From an uncultured Lentisphaerota bacterium (GTDB lineage: Bacteria > Verrucomicrobiota > Kiritimatiellia > RFP12 > UBA1067): a stretch of 45,261 nucleotides of DNA. Positions 32,099 through 40,340 of the stretch are shown in pieces; position 1 is the stretch's first letter; every line of letters starts with the position of its first letter. Location of the stretch: assembly GCA_900321255.1 (NCBI GenBank), contig ONVK01000013.1, positions 1 to 45,261 on the forward strand. The letters are read 5' to 3'. A model generated the notes under the pieces. That model had not been told where the DNA came from and did no database searches. It saw only the letters and a list, made by a program, of their open reading frames with translations. Made by a program: the position numbers and the translations under genes.

Positions 32099-35059
32099 CT
32101 ATTGATGAGCCGGATTTCTGTAAATCCAAGGAGCCGCCACCGGCGCTGCGCCCTTGTGCCAGATTTTTCTGTGATTTGCATCGTACGTGTAGTACACGCC
32201 GTAGACATCGCCGGAAGTGATGTCAACCTGACCGCTCCCCGCGCTGTTGGTCCCCTTCATCAGCATTCGCGACAAGATTCTTTCCATGCTCGTTTGGGGT
32301 GCATAGTACCTTGCACCGCACCGGTTGTGTCCATGACATCCCCCATTCCAATCATTGCTCATGCACGAATACGCCGCCCAGTCGCTTGCCTGAAGCGCGG
32401 CTGGCGGCACAGTTGCATCGGTGGATTCAACATAGATATCACTCATCCCAAATGCATGACCGATCTCATGGGCGAAACACTTGCAGTCGGCTTGCTTCGT
32501 GATAACAGCACCCCACGCACTGTTTGCAGCAACCGTTTTCTCGGAATCAACAAAACGATTGATAAAGTAGCATTCCAGACCTCCGGTATCAGAGTCGATG
32601 TCAACAATCTGGTCAAATGTCCATGTGCTTGTCGGACTTGCAGGTGCATCATAGAACGCATTGTATGCGTCGGGAATATTCGTCACGACAATCGGCTCTA
32701 TAAGATTCAACGTGACGCCAACCTGTGCATAGATGTCATTTGCGTCCTTTACCATTTGGCGAACACCATTCGGTTCTATTGGTCTTAACTGTTCTTGCGA
32801 ATCTTCTATTATCCACGCCCGCAAATTGACCGTAGCCATCTCCACGACGCGCACATTGAACTCTGGCGTATTGTTCGTTCTCCCGCCGATCTGGACGGAT
32901 AGCGTCTCGTAGCCAGTGGATGCGCCACGCACCGTAACGCACCGGCCTGTGCAAGAGCCGACGAAATCGAGTCCGGGAGTCTTCTCCCAGACAATCTCGG
33001 AATCGGGGAATGAATCTGGCGCGACATCGACGCGGAAATAGCCCTCTCGCCCGACCGCGACACCGCAGGGATTCACCACATAGGAATGCTCGACGCCGTT
33101 CTCTACAACATTGGTCACCGCATTGCACACGGGCTCGGCAACAGGAGAAACGATCGTCAGGAACGCAGAGGCCGTCAGATCGGGCCCCGACTCGGGATGC
33201 CAGCGCACCTTAATCTGGACGCCCGGAACCGATGTGCTGACAGTAGCCGGATTGAGGTAGATCGGCTGCGACAGCTCCGAAACACCAGAGACGGCAAACA
33301 TCCTGCCGGACGTAATCGCGTCTGTGCAGTTTGAGTTGGAGTAGAGAAGCGGCATTTCGCCAAATCCTCCGTCATAACCGTAGATGCCCTCAACAACGAT
33401 CATGCCGTTTGTCGACTGTGGCGAACTAAAGTCAATGCTTCCCGACACTATGTCGTCATCGTCTGGGAATGTGGCGACGCAATCGGGCGTACCGTCGTTG
33501 TTGTCGTCATCATCGTTTACGAAAATAAATTCGGGCAGGGAGATCGTCAGGCCAATGCCTGGCCCGCCGTTCTGTCCTTCGGAAACATGCGCGTAATAGG
33601 AATTGAGCGTGCAGTCGCCGACATCCGCTTCAAGCGAAAGCGAGACTTGCTGCGTGTCAGCCGCCGGATAGTGCGCGGTCATCTGCGTCGACTGCGCGGC
33701 AGGAGTCGAGATAGACACGATTGACGAATCAGAAGTGTTCCAACTAAACGTAGGCGAAACAAACCATGGAACATCAGAGAGTATCGCGGCAAACGTCTCG
33801 CTGTCATTCAGTTCTGACGGTTGCCAGTTTTCTGGCGACACGCTTAGATCCGGAGTCCATACGATGTGCGCAGACGGCGAGAATGGCACGAGAGGATAAA
33901 TGGGAACGACAAGTTCAAGGTGCCCCTCATCTCTCGTCCAGCGTCCGTCGTTCAGACCACCGCGCATCCCACGCATCGGCAGCGACCGAAGAGCGGGAAT
34001 GTCGTCCACCGCAGCATACGTGAAGTTTGTGGCAGTCTCCGGGAACACGGAGAGTGGATAGTCAATGCACTTCCCAAGCAGAAACACGTACTCCCCCGCG
34101 TTGGTGACTGCGACGGAGAGATCGCCAACGGAGAGGAGCGTCGTTTCGGGTGGATCGTCTGCAACGGTGACGGAGAGCTTGTAGAGCCCGTTCGTCAGGC
34201 CCTCGCCAACCTGCGCGTCAACCCACTGCGGGTAGCCAACGGCAAGGATCTCGGTCGCGTTCGTGAAGTTCGCCGTTACCCATTCGTCATCTTGCCCGAA
34301 GCCGCTGTGAGGAAACGGAAGCGTCCGCGGCAAAAATGCCGCGACGCCGTTGGTCGTGACCGAGACATCGCCGTTGCGGAAAAGTTCAAGCGCGGCAGAG
34401 ACGAGATTGTTCGTGTCGCGGTTGATTGCCGCGTCAGTCCAGACAAAGCGGTAGGAATTTGACGGGGTGAACTCGTATGCAAATGTCGTAAGCCCCGGCA
34501 CTATCTCGAACGGTGCGCCAGCAGAGGCGACGGCATTTGTGTCAAATGGCGTCGCCCAGACCTGGCCGTAAGAAACGACCTCAACGCCGGACAAGTGGTT
34601 CGTGCCCCAGGGGAACACAAAGTCGTTTTCGAAGTCCAGCCAGAACGAGTCCTTCCACGCGCCGCGCACGTTCCAGTTCGTGGCCTTGCGCTGCGCAAAG
34701 CTGTTTTGGACAGGAGTTGTTTGGACAGGATTAACAAGATTTACAAGATTACCCATCCCCGACAATCCTGTTAATCCTGTAAATCCTGTCTGAAAAGAAA
34801 TTCCCCCTTGCATCATCTGCGGCAACGGCAAATTCAAGTTTGGCGGCACGTTGTTAGTCTTGTCTCCGCCAATAAGGATACCAATCAGAAGGAACGAGCA
34901 GACGGCAACGCGGCCAAATGCAGTCAGCGAACGCCAGATTGATAGCAGTCGCGCAAAGACATCATGTGCTATGCGCGAACGAAGCGTGAGCAAGAGTAAT
35001 GAAGCCGCAAGCCCGCACAAGGCAAGACGCATCAACACAGTCTGGAAGAGCGCCGTCAT
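32099..35059 (-). CDS. Membrane-anchored metzincin-type zinc metalloprotease
   Basis: 986 residues. Two hydrophobic segments near 10-28 and 50-66 anchor it. A long beta-rich extracytoplasmic region with Asn/Thr-rich Ig-like stretches follows. Near the C-terminus the zinc motif HEIGHAFGMSD (first His at 864) matches HExxHxxGxxD of metzincins. SCMSNDW about 40 residues later is a plausible Met-turn. The general base Glu865 is present. A 66-bp AATCCTGTT repeat is translated in frame at residues 90-112 (GFTGLTGLSGMGNLVNLVN). It is encoded one base after the stop of the upstream secreted protein gene (TAA C ATG) and precedes another secreted protein gene. The substrate is unknown. Confidence 0.75.
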   Translation of the reverse strand: MTALFQTVLMRLALCGLAASLLLLTLRSRIAHDVFARLLSIWRSLTAFGRVAVCSFLLIGILIGGDKTNNVPPNLNLPLPQMMQGGISFQTGFTGLTGLSGMGNLVNLVNPVQTTPVQNSFAQRKATNWNVRGAWKDSFWLDFENDFVFPWGTNHLSGVEVVSYGQVWATPFDTNAVASAGAPFEIVPGLTTFAYEFTPSNSYRFVWTDAAINRDTNNLVSAALELFRNGDVSVTTNGVAAFLPRTLPFPHSGFGQDDEWVTANFTNATEILAVGYPQWVDAQVGEGLTNGLYKLSVTVADDPPETTLLSVGDLSVAVTNAGEYVFLLGKCIDYPLSVFPETATNFTYAAVDDIPALRSLPMRGMRGGLNDGRWTRDEGHLELVVPIYPLVPFSPSAHIVWTPDLSVSPENWQPSELNDSETFAAILSDVPWFVSPTFSWNTSDSSIVSISTPAAQSTQMTAHYPAADTQQVSLSLEADVGDCTLNSYYAHVSEGQNGGPGIGLTISLPEFIFVNDDDDNNDGTPDCVATFPDDDDIVSGSIDFSSPQSTNGMIVVEGIYGYDGGFGEMPLLYSNSNCTDAITSGRMFAVSGVSELSQPIYLNPATVSTSVPGVQIKVRWHPESGPDLTASAFLTIVSPVAEPVCNAVTNVVENGVEHSYVVNPCGVAVGREGYFRVDVAPDSFPDSEIVWEKTPGLDFVGSCTGRCVTVRGASTGYETLSVQIGGRTNNTPEFNVRVVEMATVNLRAWIIEDSQEQLRPIEPNGVRQMVKDANDIYAQVGVTLNLIEPIVVTNIPDAYNAFYDAPASPTSTWTFDQIVDIDSDTGGLECYFINRFVDSEKTVAANSAWGAVITKQADCKCFAHEIGHAFGMSDIYVESTDATVPPAALQASDWAAYSCMSNDWNGGCHGHNRCGARYYAPQTSMERILSRMLMKGTNSAGSGQVDITSGDVYGVYYTYDANHRKIWHKGAAPVAAPWIYRNPAHQ
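34725..34790. repeat. AATCCTGTT-family inverted 9-nt repeat inside the metzincin-like gene
   Basis: The left arm ACAGGATTAACAAGATTTAC and the right arm AATCCTGTTAATCCTGTAAA are approximate reverse complements made of 9-nt units. The whole is in frame in the gene, in a low-complexity stretch between the membrane anchor and the first folded region. Confidence 0.8.
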
Positions 35060-35060
35060 G

Positions 35061-35600
35061 TTACCTGATCCTCAATGTTAACGCGTCAATCGTAACCTTG
35101 CTCTCGACGCGCAAGGTTTCCACACCGCGCGAGATGACGCGAGCAAGATTCCAGTCGGGGTTGAAGCATGTGGGCGACACGACCGCCGGAAACACCGATG
35201 ACGCCAGCGACTTCGCCTCGCGGTCTCGATTGAGGTAGAGCGTCATGTCGAGGCGCTGTGTCGTCCCCTCGACGCGGCATGCCGTGTTTGAGCGCCTGTC
35301 GCGCCAGAACCACTCCCCACAGTCCCAGCCGACGCAAAGCTCCCCTTCTTCGACCCCAAACACGCCGTCCTCGTCCGCGTCACGTCCAAACACGACCTCG
35401 ACGCTGTTGCTCAACGCCGCGTCGCGCTCAATTGTCAGCGTCCATTTGTTGTCCGCCGCCGCCCCTGTCGAGAACACGACATTCGTCTCAACCTCGGCAA
35501 GCGCCCGCACCGCCTCCGGCAACGACGGCACGACAACCCTCGCCGCCGCAAAAGCAGAAGCTGAGAAAGCAAAGACCAGAAATGTCAGGCTGAGTTTCAT
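35061..35600 (-). CDS. Small secreted protein of unknown function
   Basis: 179 residues with a signal peptide (SLTFLVFAFSASAFAA). The mature part is beta-rich (NKWTLTIERDAALSNSVEVV) and includes a DADEDGVFGVEEGE acidic loop that resembles calcium-binding or dockerin-like EF motifs. Two Cys pairs are possible (CVGWDCGEW). I recognise no family. I chose the ATG at 35600 rather than the GTG at 35606, though both have little ribosome-site support. The consensus -10 is 15 bases before the start. It is the first gene of the three-gene cluster with the metalloprotease. Confidence 0.65.
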   Translation of the reverse strand: MKLSLTFLVFAFSASAFAAARVVVPSLPEAVRALAEVETNVVFSTGAAADNKWTLTIERDAALSNSVEVVFGRDADEDGVFGVEEGELCVGWDCGEWFWRDRRSNTACRVEGTTQRLDMTLYLNRDREAKSLASSVFPAVVSPTCFNPDWNLARVISRGVETLRVESKVTIDALTLRIR

Positions 35601-35615
35601 TCTCACTACGTTGAT

Positions 35616-35624
35616 ATTATACCA
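35616..35624 (-). promoter_or_regulatory. Extended -10 promoter (TGGTATAAT) for the metalloprotease cluster
   Basis: The minus strand reads AAATGGTATAATATCAACG. The ATG lies 15 bases after the -10. Confidence 0.65.
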
Positions 35625-35648
35625 TTTAACGCGGCGGATTTGCCGCTG

Positions 35649-36170
35649 CTACTTTGCGCCCGAGGCGAGAGCGGTGTTGCGGTCGACGATGGCCTTGAAC
35701 GCCGTTGTCCTGTACTCGATGTCGACGGAATTGTCAGCGGGCGTCACCGATAGGTCGTACGTGCCCGGGTCGGCAAGACGGCTGGCGAATTCGGCCTTTA
35801 TCTTTTCACGCATCTCGGCAGCCTTTCTCTCCGACTCCTCCTTATCCTTGCACGGGAGGACCACACAGACTCCGATTACCTGCTTGTTGGTCGAGACATC
35901 GACAAAGACAGACTTGAATTCCCCTATCGCCTTCTTAGATTCGCATTCGTAGTAGGTGTAGCCTACCTGCGCAAGCCGCGTTTCTCCGCAACAGGAAAGG
36001 TTCCGCGCCGCCAGCGCTTCCTTGTCGTGGACGTCAATAGTCTCGCCAATCGCAAACCCGGCCAACTGCGGCGGAGGCAGTTTCTTCTCGCCCTCCGTCC
36101 GCAGCACTTCCGCCGCGGGCAGCACAGCCGCCGCCGCACACAGCGCAACAACCATCATCAGTTTATTCAT
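35649..36170 (-). CDS. Small secreted protein of unknown function at the end of the island operon
   Basis: 173 residues. I chose the ATG at 36170: AAAGGGAGAAAAC precedes it and a signal peptide follows (LMMVVALCAAAAVLPAAEVL). The mature region has a two-Cys motif (NLSCCGETRLAQVGYTYYEC) and a Lys/Glu-rich helix (CKDKEESERKAAEMREKIKA). No catalytic motif is recognised. It starts 19 bases after the SLOG-type gene on the same strand and may be the last gene of the defence-island operon, or an unrelated gene that reads through from it. Confidence 0.6.
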   Translation of the reverse strand: MNKLMMVVALCAAAAVLPAAEVLRTEGEKKLPPPQLAGFAIGETIDVHDKEALAARNLSCCGETRLAQVGYTYYECESKKAIGEFKSVFVDVSTNKQVIGVCVVLPCKDKEESERKAAEMREKIKAEFASRLADPGTYDLSVTPADNSVDIEYRTTAFKAIVDRNTALASGAK

Positions 36171-36189
36171 TTTGTTTTCTCCCTTTGTC

Positions 36190-36720
36190 TCAATCTCGCT
36201 CGATCTCCGCATTTTCGCCATGCTGGACCGCATACGCTAAAAGCTCGCTGACGAATTCTTTTGTCCCGGCTTGGATCCCGTTTGCCTTAGATTCCCTTGG
36301 ACCAGCCACGTTTATGACAAGCTCTTCCCGGTGGGAAATGTCATGCGATAGCTTAAGTATCCATTCGCTAACCTTGTTCAGATGTCCGCAGCTCGTCGAA
36401 AACGGCCACTCAAGGACCAGACATGGCTTATTGTGCTTTTTGCAGAAGTCCGCAGTTCGCTTCGTGCCCCCGGATAGCGGAACCTGGTTTGTTATAATCA
36501 CAGTCGCGTCCGAATGGCTCACATTCCACTCCGTCCTGAAAAGGTAATCCTTGCGCGTCGACTCTTCCATCGCGGTGAAGACAAGTGGGACCTGCCCGTC
36601 CTCCGCGAGCCGTCCTTTCGGAATCAATCCTCCGTATGGAAAGCCGCGCTCGAGCGCGGCCTCAATCGCGCCGCGATCGACACCTGTCTGCCCACCGGAA
36701 ACTATCTTCGCGATCAGCAC
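36190..36720 (-). CDS. SLOG-superfamily protein, YpsA/molybdenum-cofactor-carrier-like
   Basis: 176 residues. The start IAKIVSGGQTGVDRGAIEAA, then GFPYGGLIPKGRLAEDG, RTEWNVSHSDATVIITNQ and PLSGGTKRTADFCKKHNKP match the cpYpsA/MoCo-carrier group of the SLOG fold, which binds nucleotides or nucleotide-like ligands. I chose the GTG at 36720: it follows the stop of the Sel1 gene by one base, with GGGAG at the right distance. The ATG at 36741 is possible. SLOG proteins occur in nucleotide-signalling defence systems. Here the neighbours are a vWA/PP2C/kinase triad and a NERD protein, which supports a sensing or ligand-processing role. The ligand is unknown. Confidence 0.8.
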   Translation of the reverse strand: MLIAKIVSGGQTGVDRGAIEAALERGFPYGGLIPKGRLAEDGQVPLVFTAMEESTRKDYLFRTEWNVSHSDATVIITNQVPLSGGTKRTADFCKKHNKPCLVLEWPFSTSCGHLNKVSEWILKLSHDISHREELVINVAGPRESKANGIQAGTKEFVSELLAYAVQHGENAEIERD

Positions 36721-36721
36721 T

Positions 36722-36960
36722 TCACTCTCCCAACCAGGCATCCAATGTTCTTTCAGCTTCGGCGTGTCCCTTTTGCGATGCCAGATACAGCAACCGCGAA
36801 CCTATCACGACATCCCGCACACGCCCTCTCTCCTGAAATGGCGCATTCCCAATCTGTACAACGCCTCCGCATCTCCCGCATCTGCCGGTTTATGTAGCCG
36901 CGCAAGATCATCCGCGTCAACAAAATTACCATTCATAATCATATCGTCGTTCCCTTTCAT
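36722..36960 (-). pseudogene. Small Sel1-repeat protein gene with a one-base frameshift
   Basis: Starting at the ATG at 36960 (or at 36942, with AAGGGA 7 bases upstream) the frame reads DAGDAEALYRLGMRHFRREG and soon stops (near 36810). The Sel1 pattern continues in a second frame: RVRDVVIGSRLLYLASQKG, then HAEAERTLDAWLGE and TGA at 36722. Joining them gives one and a half Sel1 repeats in about 79 residues. The slip lies in the purine run GGAGAGAGGG near 36825-36834, where an indel or a sequencing error is likely. Sel1 proteins are helical adaptor scaffolds. It sits directly before the SLOG gene, whose start is one base after this stop, so the two were meant to be coupled. Confidence 0.65.
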
Positions 36961-37000
36961 TCGCCCCGCAGTGATCGCAATTAGCGTTTCCTTTTAGTAT

Positions 37001-37759
37001 TCACTCCACATTCACGATTCCGCGGCATTTAGGATAGGACTTGCAGCCGTAGAACGACTTGCTGTCGCCCCTGCGTCTGCGAAGCACCATCTCTCCGCCG
37101 CAATACGGGCAGGGCGACGCATCGCCTTCTCTCACCGCCGAATGACGCTTCTTCAGATTGGCGACATGTCCCTTTATCTGGCCTTCGCTCAGTGTCCCCT
37201 CCCACTCGCCGATGACCGCGGCAATCTCGTCGACCTGCTTCACCTTGATTATCGGGCGGTCAACCGAGCGAATGTAGTCCGCCGCGTTCCGCGAATAGAG
37301 CACATACTCCGGCATATCTGTCTTGAACGTGCAGTCACCTGTAAACGCCACGACACCGTAGAAATACGATTTGTCAATGCCGAGGTTGTCCGCGAGCGCA
37401 CAGATGTGCTTGTAGTTCTGGCGAATCGGATTCTGGAACCTACTTTTCTTGCGGTAAATGGACTGCGTCCATTCCTTGCTCTTCTCGTCGCCGAATATCC
37501 AGCCCGAGTAGGTCTTTGTCTCGACTACGAACACGCCGTACTGCGACACGACAATGTGGTCAATCTGCGTTGTAGTGCCATCCGGGAGAGGCAGATAAAT
37601 ATCGTTGAGGATGCGGTATTCCTCTGGCAATCCGTTCCGCAACCGTTTAGCGACAAGTCTCTCCCCACGTATCCCTTTCCGCCTCGGGCTATTCCACCAC
37701 ATGAGGAATATCTTAAGCGCTATTGCGAAAATTACAGCTATCACAACGAGTTCAAACAT
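37001..37759 (-). CDS. Membrane-anchored NERD nuclease-like protein with topoisomerase-type zinc finger
   Basis: 252 residues. An N-terminal transmembrane helix (FELVVIAVIFAIALKIFLMWW) is followed by a NERD domain near 30-150: GIRGERLVAKRL, QIDHIVVSQYGVFVVETKTY (Asp then Glu-x-Lys, the nuclease-like core) and SGWIFG. The C-terminus is a four-Cys zinc finger of topoisomerase I type (CPYCGGEMVLRRR, YGCKSYPKCRGI). It is likely a DNA-processing or DNA-binding effector held at the membrane. I chose the ATG at 37759 because GGGAGG lies 6 bases upstream. It starts 20 bases after the kinase stop, in the same operon. Catalysis is inferred from the motif only. Confidence 0.88.
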   Translation of the reverse strand: MFELVVIAVIFAIALKIFLMWWNSPRRKGIRGERLVAKRLRNGLPEEYRILNDIYLPLPDGTTTQIDHIVVSQYGVFVVETKTYSGWIFGDEKSKEWTQSIYRKKSRFQNPIRQNYKHICALADNLGIDKSYFYGVVAFTGDCTFKTDMPEYVLYSRNAADYIRSVDRPIIKVKQVDEIAAVIGEWEGTLSEGQIKGHVANLKKRHSAVREGDASPCPYCGGEMVLRRRRGDSKSFYGCKSYPKCRGIVNVE

Positions 37760-37779
37760 TTCCATCCTCCCTTCGCCCC

Positions 37780-39573
37780 TCACTGCAAAGCCATTGCTAT
37801 AGCCTTCCCCATTAGTACGAGCGCTGAAATAATCGCAACAAGCGGCACAAGGCAACCGCCGGACGATCCCGATTTCGGCGTCCTCCTTGGACTGGGCGCT
37901 CCTGATGACCATGCTTGCGACGCCGAATTGCCCACACCTCCTTTCATACGCTTAAGCTTTTCTGCGTTTGACAATGGCTTCTGGGAAACGCTTGGACTCG
38001 GACTGCAAATTCCAACGGTGGCCGCAGTTCCAACGCTCATATTCGTAGCAACCCGACGTTGCCCATACTTCTTCTGCAACTTGTCGGTCACCGCCTTTAG
38101 CTTTTCGATGTTGTCTGTTGAGGCCGAAGCAACCGGGTGCTGCTTCTGAGAGTTAACGAGTGGGCTGGCCTTCTGAACATTGCTATTATTCGCCGGCAAA
38201 GTGCCGCCTACTTGTGGGTTCACGATCTTAGGCCTTCTCCCTAATCTAAAATCTGCCGCATCCGATGATATTACAGATATTGCTGTAGGTTTTTGCAGGA
38301 CAATCTGATAGGAAACCCCGTTTTGATTGGAGAACTTAACCACAAGTCCTGTTACTGAAATGTATTGGCCTTTAAATCGATGATTCAAGGTCGGCACACC
38401 CATTGCGGCGAACATTTGAAGGACCTCACTCCAAACGACAAGCCGAAACGATGCCTTTCCTCTTTGCCAGCGAGCAAAATTGATGAAGTAATACGGCTTG
38501 CCTTGCCTTGTAATTCCTCTATGCACATCGTACACCCTGCCGACAATCTCAACGACATGGCCTTCATAACCTTTGATTTTCGCCAGCGCCACAGCATCAG
38601 CTACCGGGTAGTTGCCTTTATACCACACCTGTATTGGTCCTGCCTGCGCTGCGGCTTGCGTCGCCGTGATGACCGCCTTAAATCCAATAAAGTTATCTGC
38701 TGGCGGAATAGCATCGAAATCCGAAAGGCAAATCTGCTGCAGCGCGGCGATCTGCTGCGAATAGCGCACATCAGCCTTGAGCTCGTTGAATATAGCCGAA
38801 CCCAAGGGCGCGACATAGTCGGTCGTTTCGAACAGGACTTTCTCATCGGATGATTGAGTCTTCGTCCAGTACTGAGGCTTGTCGGCGAGCACTGAAAGTG
38901 CGATATCCAAGACAATGAATGGGAAGCGGTCGAGCTTGTCATTCCAGGGGTTCGTCACCTGACGCTTCGGATGCTGGAAATTTGGGACACCGGTCTCCGA
39001 TGCACTCAGTTTATCCATTCCAGGGACAAACATGCCGTCGTAGTCAATGAGCTGTATTTTCTTTCCGTCATTAGACACCATCAGATTGCCAGGCTGAATG
39101 TCGCCATGGGCAATATGCTGACTTGACAGAAACTTATAAAGCGCCCTTAGCGATTCCTGTAGACTTCTAAGCCTGACGGGATTGTTATAATTTGCCTCAA
39201 GAAACGAGCCCAATGTGACTCCACTTGCCCACGACATCTTGACAATCGGATACTTCTCCCCCTTGACAGTTACGCCTTGAGGCTGATACTCGAAGTCAAC
39301 AAAATACCCAGACTGCCGCAAGGCAGGCTCGTTCAGTTTCAGAGTAATAGCCGTGTAACGCGTGGCCCTGTCTGCGACTTCTCGATGAAAGCAGCGCACA
39401 GCCCATTTATGGGTCGGGCTTTCGAGCCTGAACGTAAGCGCAAATCCTCCGCTTTGCACTTTCGGCTGGCCGAGCTGATCTTTTGGACATGTGCAGCCGA
39501 CCAGTTCCCTATCCGCAAGAAACAATTGCGGATTCTGGAATGTCTGCATATAGTCGCTTAGGTTCGGCAGCAT
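37780..39573 (-). CDS. Protein kinase of a TerY-P-type triad, with OB-like region and C-terminal membrane anchor
   Basis: 597 residues. The kinase-like domain spans about 35-300. HGDIQPGN (Asp158, Asn163) is the catalytic loop, and LIDYDGMFVPG (Asp177) is the metal-binding segment in the form seen in kinases next to vWA and PP2C genes. Residues about 325-440 (HVVEIVGRVYDVHRG, FKGQYISVTGLVVKF) look like two small OB-type beta barrels. A disordered Ser/Pro-rich region follows. The C-terminus is a transmembrane helix (CLVPLVAIISALVLMGKAIA). The ATG is one base after the PP2C stop, so it is tightly coupled. It would phosphorylate partners at the membrane, reversed by the PP2C. The targets are unknown. 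Confidence 0.87.
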   Translation of the reverse strand: MLPNLSDYMQTFQNPQLFLADRELVGCTCPKDQLGQPKVQSGGFALTFRLESPTHKWAVRCFHREVADRATRYTAITLKLNEPALRQSGYFVDFEYQPQGVTVKGEKYPIVKMSWASGVTLGSFLEANYNNPVRLRSLQESLRALYKFLSSQHIAHGDIQPGNLMVSNDGKKIQLIDYDGMFVPGMDKLSASETGVPNFQHPKRQVTNPWNDKLDRFPFIVLDIALSVLADKPQYWTKTQSSDEKVLFETTDYVAPLGSAIFNELKADVRYSQQIAALQQICLSDFDAIPPADNFIGFKAVITATQAAAQAGPIQVWYKGNYPVADAVALAKIKGYEGHVVEIVGRVYDVHRGITRQGKPYYFINFARWQRGKASFRLVVWSEVLQMFAAMGVPTLNHRFKGQYISVTGLVVKFSNQNGVSYQIVLQKPTAISVISSDAADFRLGRRPKIVNPQVGGTLPANNSNVQKASPLVNSQKQHPVASASTDNIEKLKAVTDKLQKKYGQRRVATNMSVGTAATVGICSPSPSVSQKPLSNAEKLKRMKGGVGNSASQAWSSGAPSPRRTPKSGSSGGCLVPLVAIISALVLMGKAIAMALQ

Positions 39574-39574
39574 A

Positions 39575-40339
39575 TCAAGGCCTCAGTATCGCTACAGTTG
39601 AATCGTCGGTGGGCATTGTCCCCAAGCGTCGTTCTCGCTCAATGAAACGGACAAATTTCTCCTTCGTTGGACGCTTGACGGCTTTGATCAGCCTGTTGAT
39701 CTCACCCGGACGATCTCGCCTCGCGACAATCCATTGGGAAACAGCATCAGTTGCGCACAGAAGCAACGCATCCGGCTTATCCGTCAGGTCAATCTCGAAT
39801 TCCTTCCAGTAGAAGCCTTTTGTCTGCTCGTCAAAAAGCTGCCTCAGGCCCTCAAACGTCACTGTCACAAGATAAGCGCTAGTGGAGAACTGCTCCTGCG
39901 CTGTCAGTGGAAAGCTGTACACAACCCGACCTTCTCCGTCCAGCACGAACAAACAAGTATCGCCCACTGCCTTAGCATGGATTCGCCGTGGTCCAGAAGG
40001 AGTCGTCTCAAGCAGCAGCAATGTCGCCGAGCTCCCACGTTTGAACGCTTCAATCTCGGCGTGGCTCATTCCAGCAAGAGATGTCAGAGGATATTTAGAC
40101 TCATACTTCTTTGCAGCAGAATAAACCCTCTCCTTATCCGACATCTCACCAGATGCAAAGAACTCTGACGCAAGAGCCTCCGCCCATGTCCTTGACGCAT
40201 AGGAAGCCGTCGCGCCATCACACATGACAAAGCGATCTATATCCTCGTTCCTTGAACACCGAGGAAGAAATACGTCCTCGTTCTTCAAGTGTGCGTCTCC
40301 GAACACCTTGGTCGTGGTCTTGCGCCAGAGCAGTTTCAT
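39575..40339 (-). CDS. PP2C-type Ser/Thr phosphatase of the triad
   Basis: 254 residues. PP2C motifs are present in order: FGDAHLKNEDVFL near the start, VMCDGATASYASR (Asp-Gly metal site), GSSATLLLLE, AKAVGDTCLFVLD, LLLCATDAVSQWI (Asp metal site) and TDDSTVAIL at the end. It would remove phosphates added by the kinase encoded next. The ATG at 40339 is one base after the vWA stop (TAAAATG). It stands between vWA and kinase genes, the arrangement described for TerY-P triads. Confidence 0.92.
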   Translation of the reverse strand: MKLLWRKTTTKVFGDAHLKNEDVFLPRCSRNEDIDRFVMCDGATASYASRTWAEALASEFFASGEMSDKERVYSAAKKYESKYPLTSLAGMSHAEIEAFKRGSSATLLLLETTPSGPRRIHAKAVGDTCLFVLDGEGRVVYSFPLTAQEQFSTSAYLVTVTFEGLRQLFDEQTKGFYWKEFEIDLTDKPDALLLCATDAVSQWIVARRDRPGEINRLIKAVKRPTKEKFVRFIERERRLGTMPTDDSTVAILRP

Positions 40340-40340
40340 T

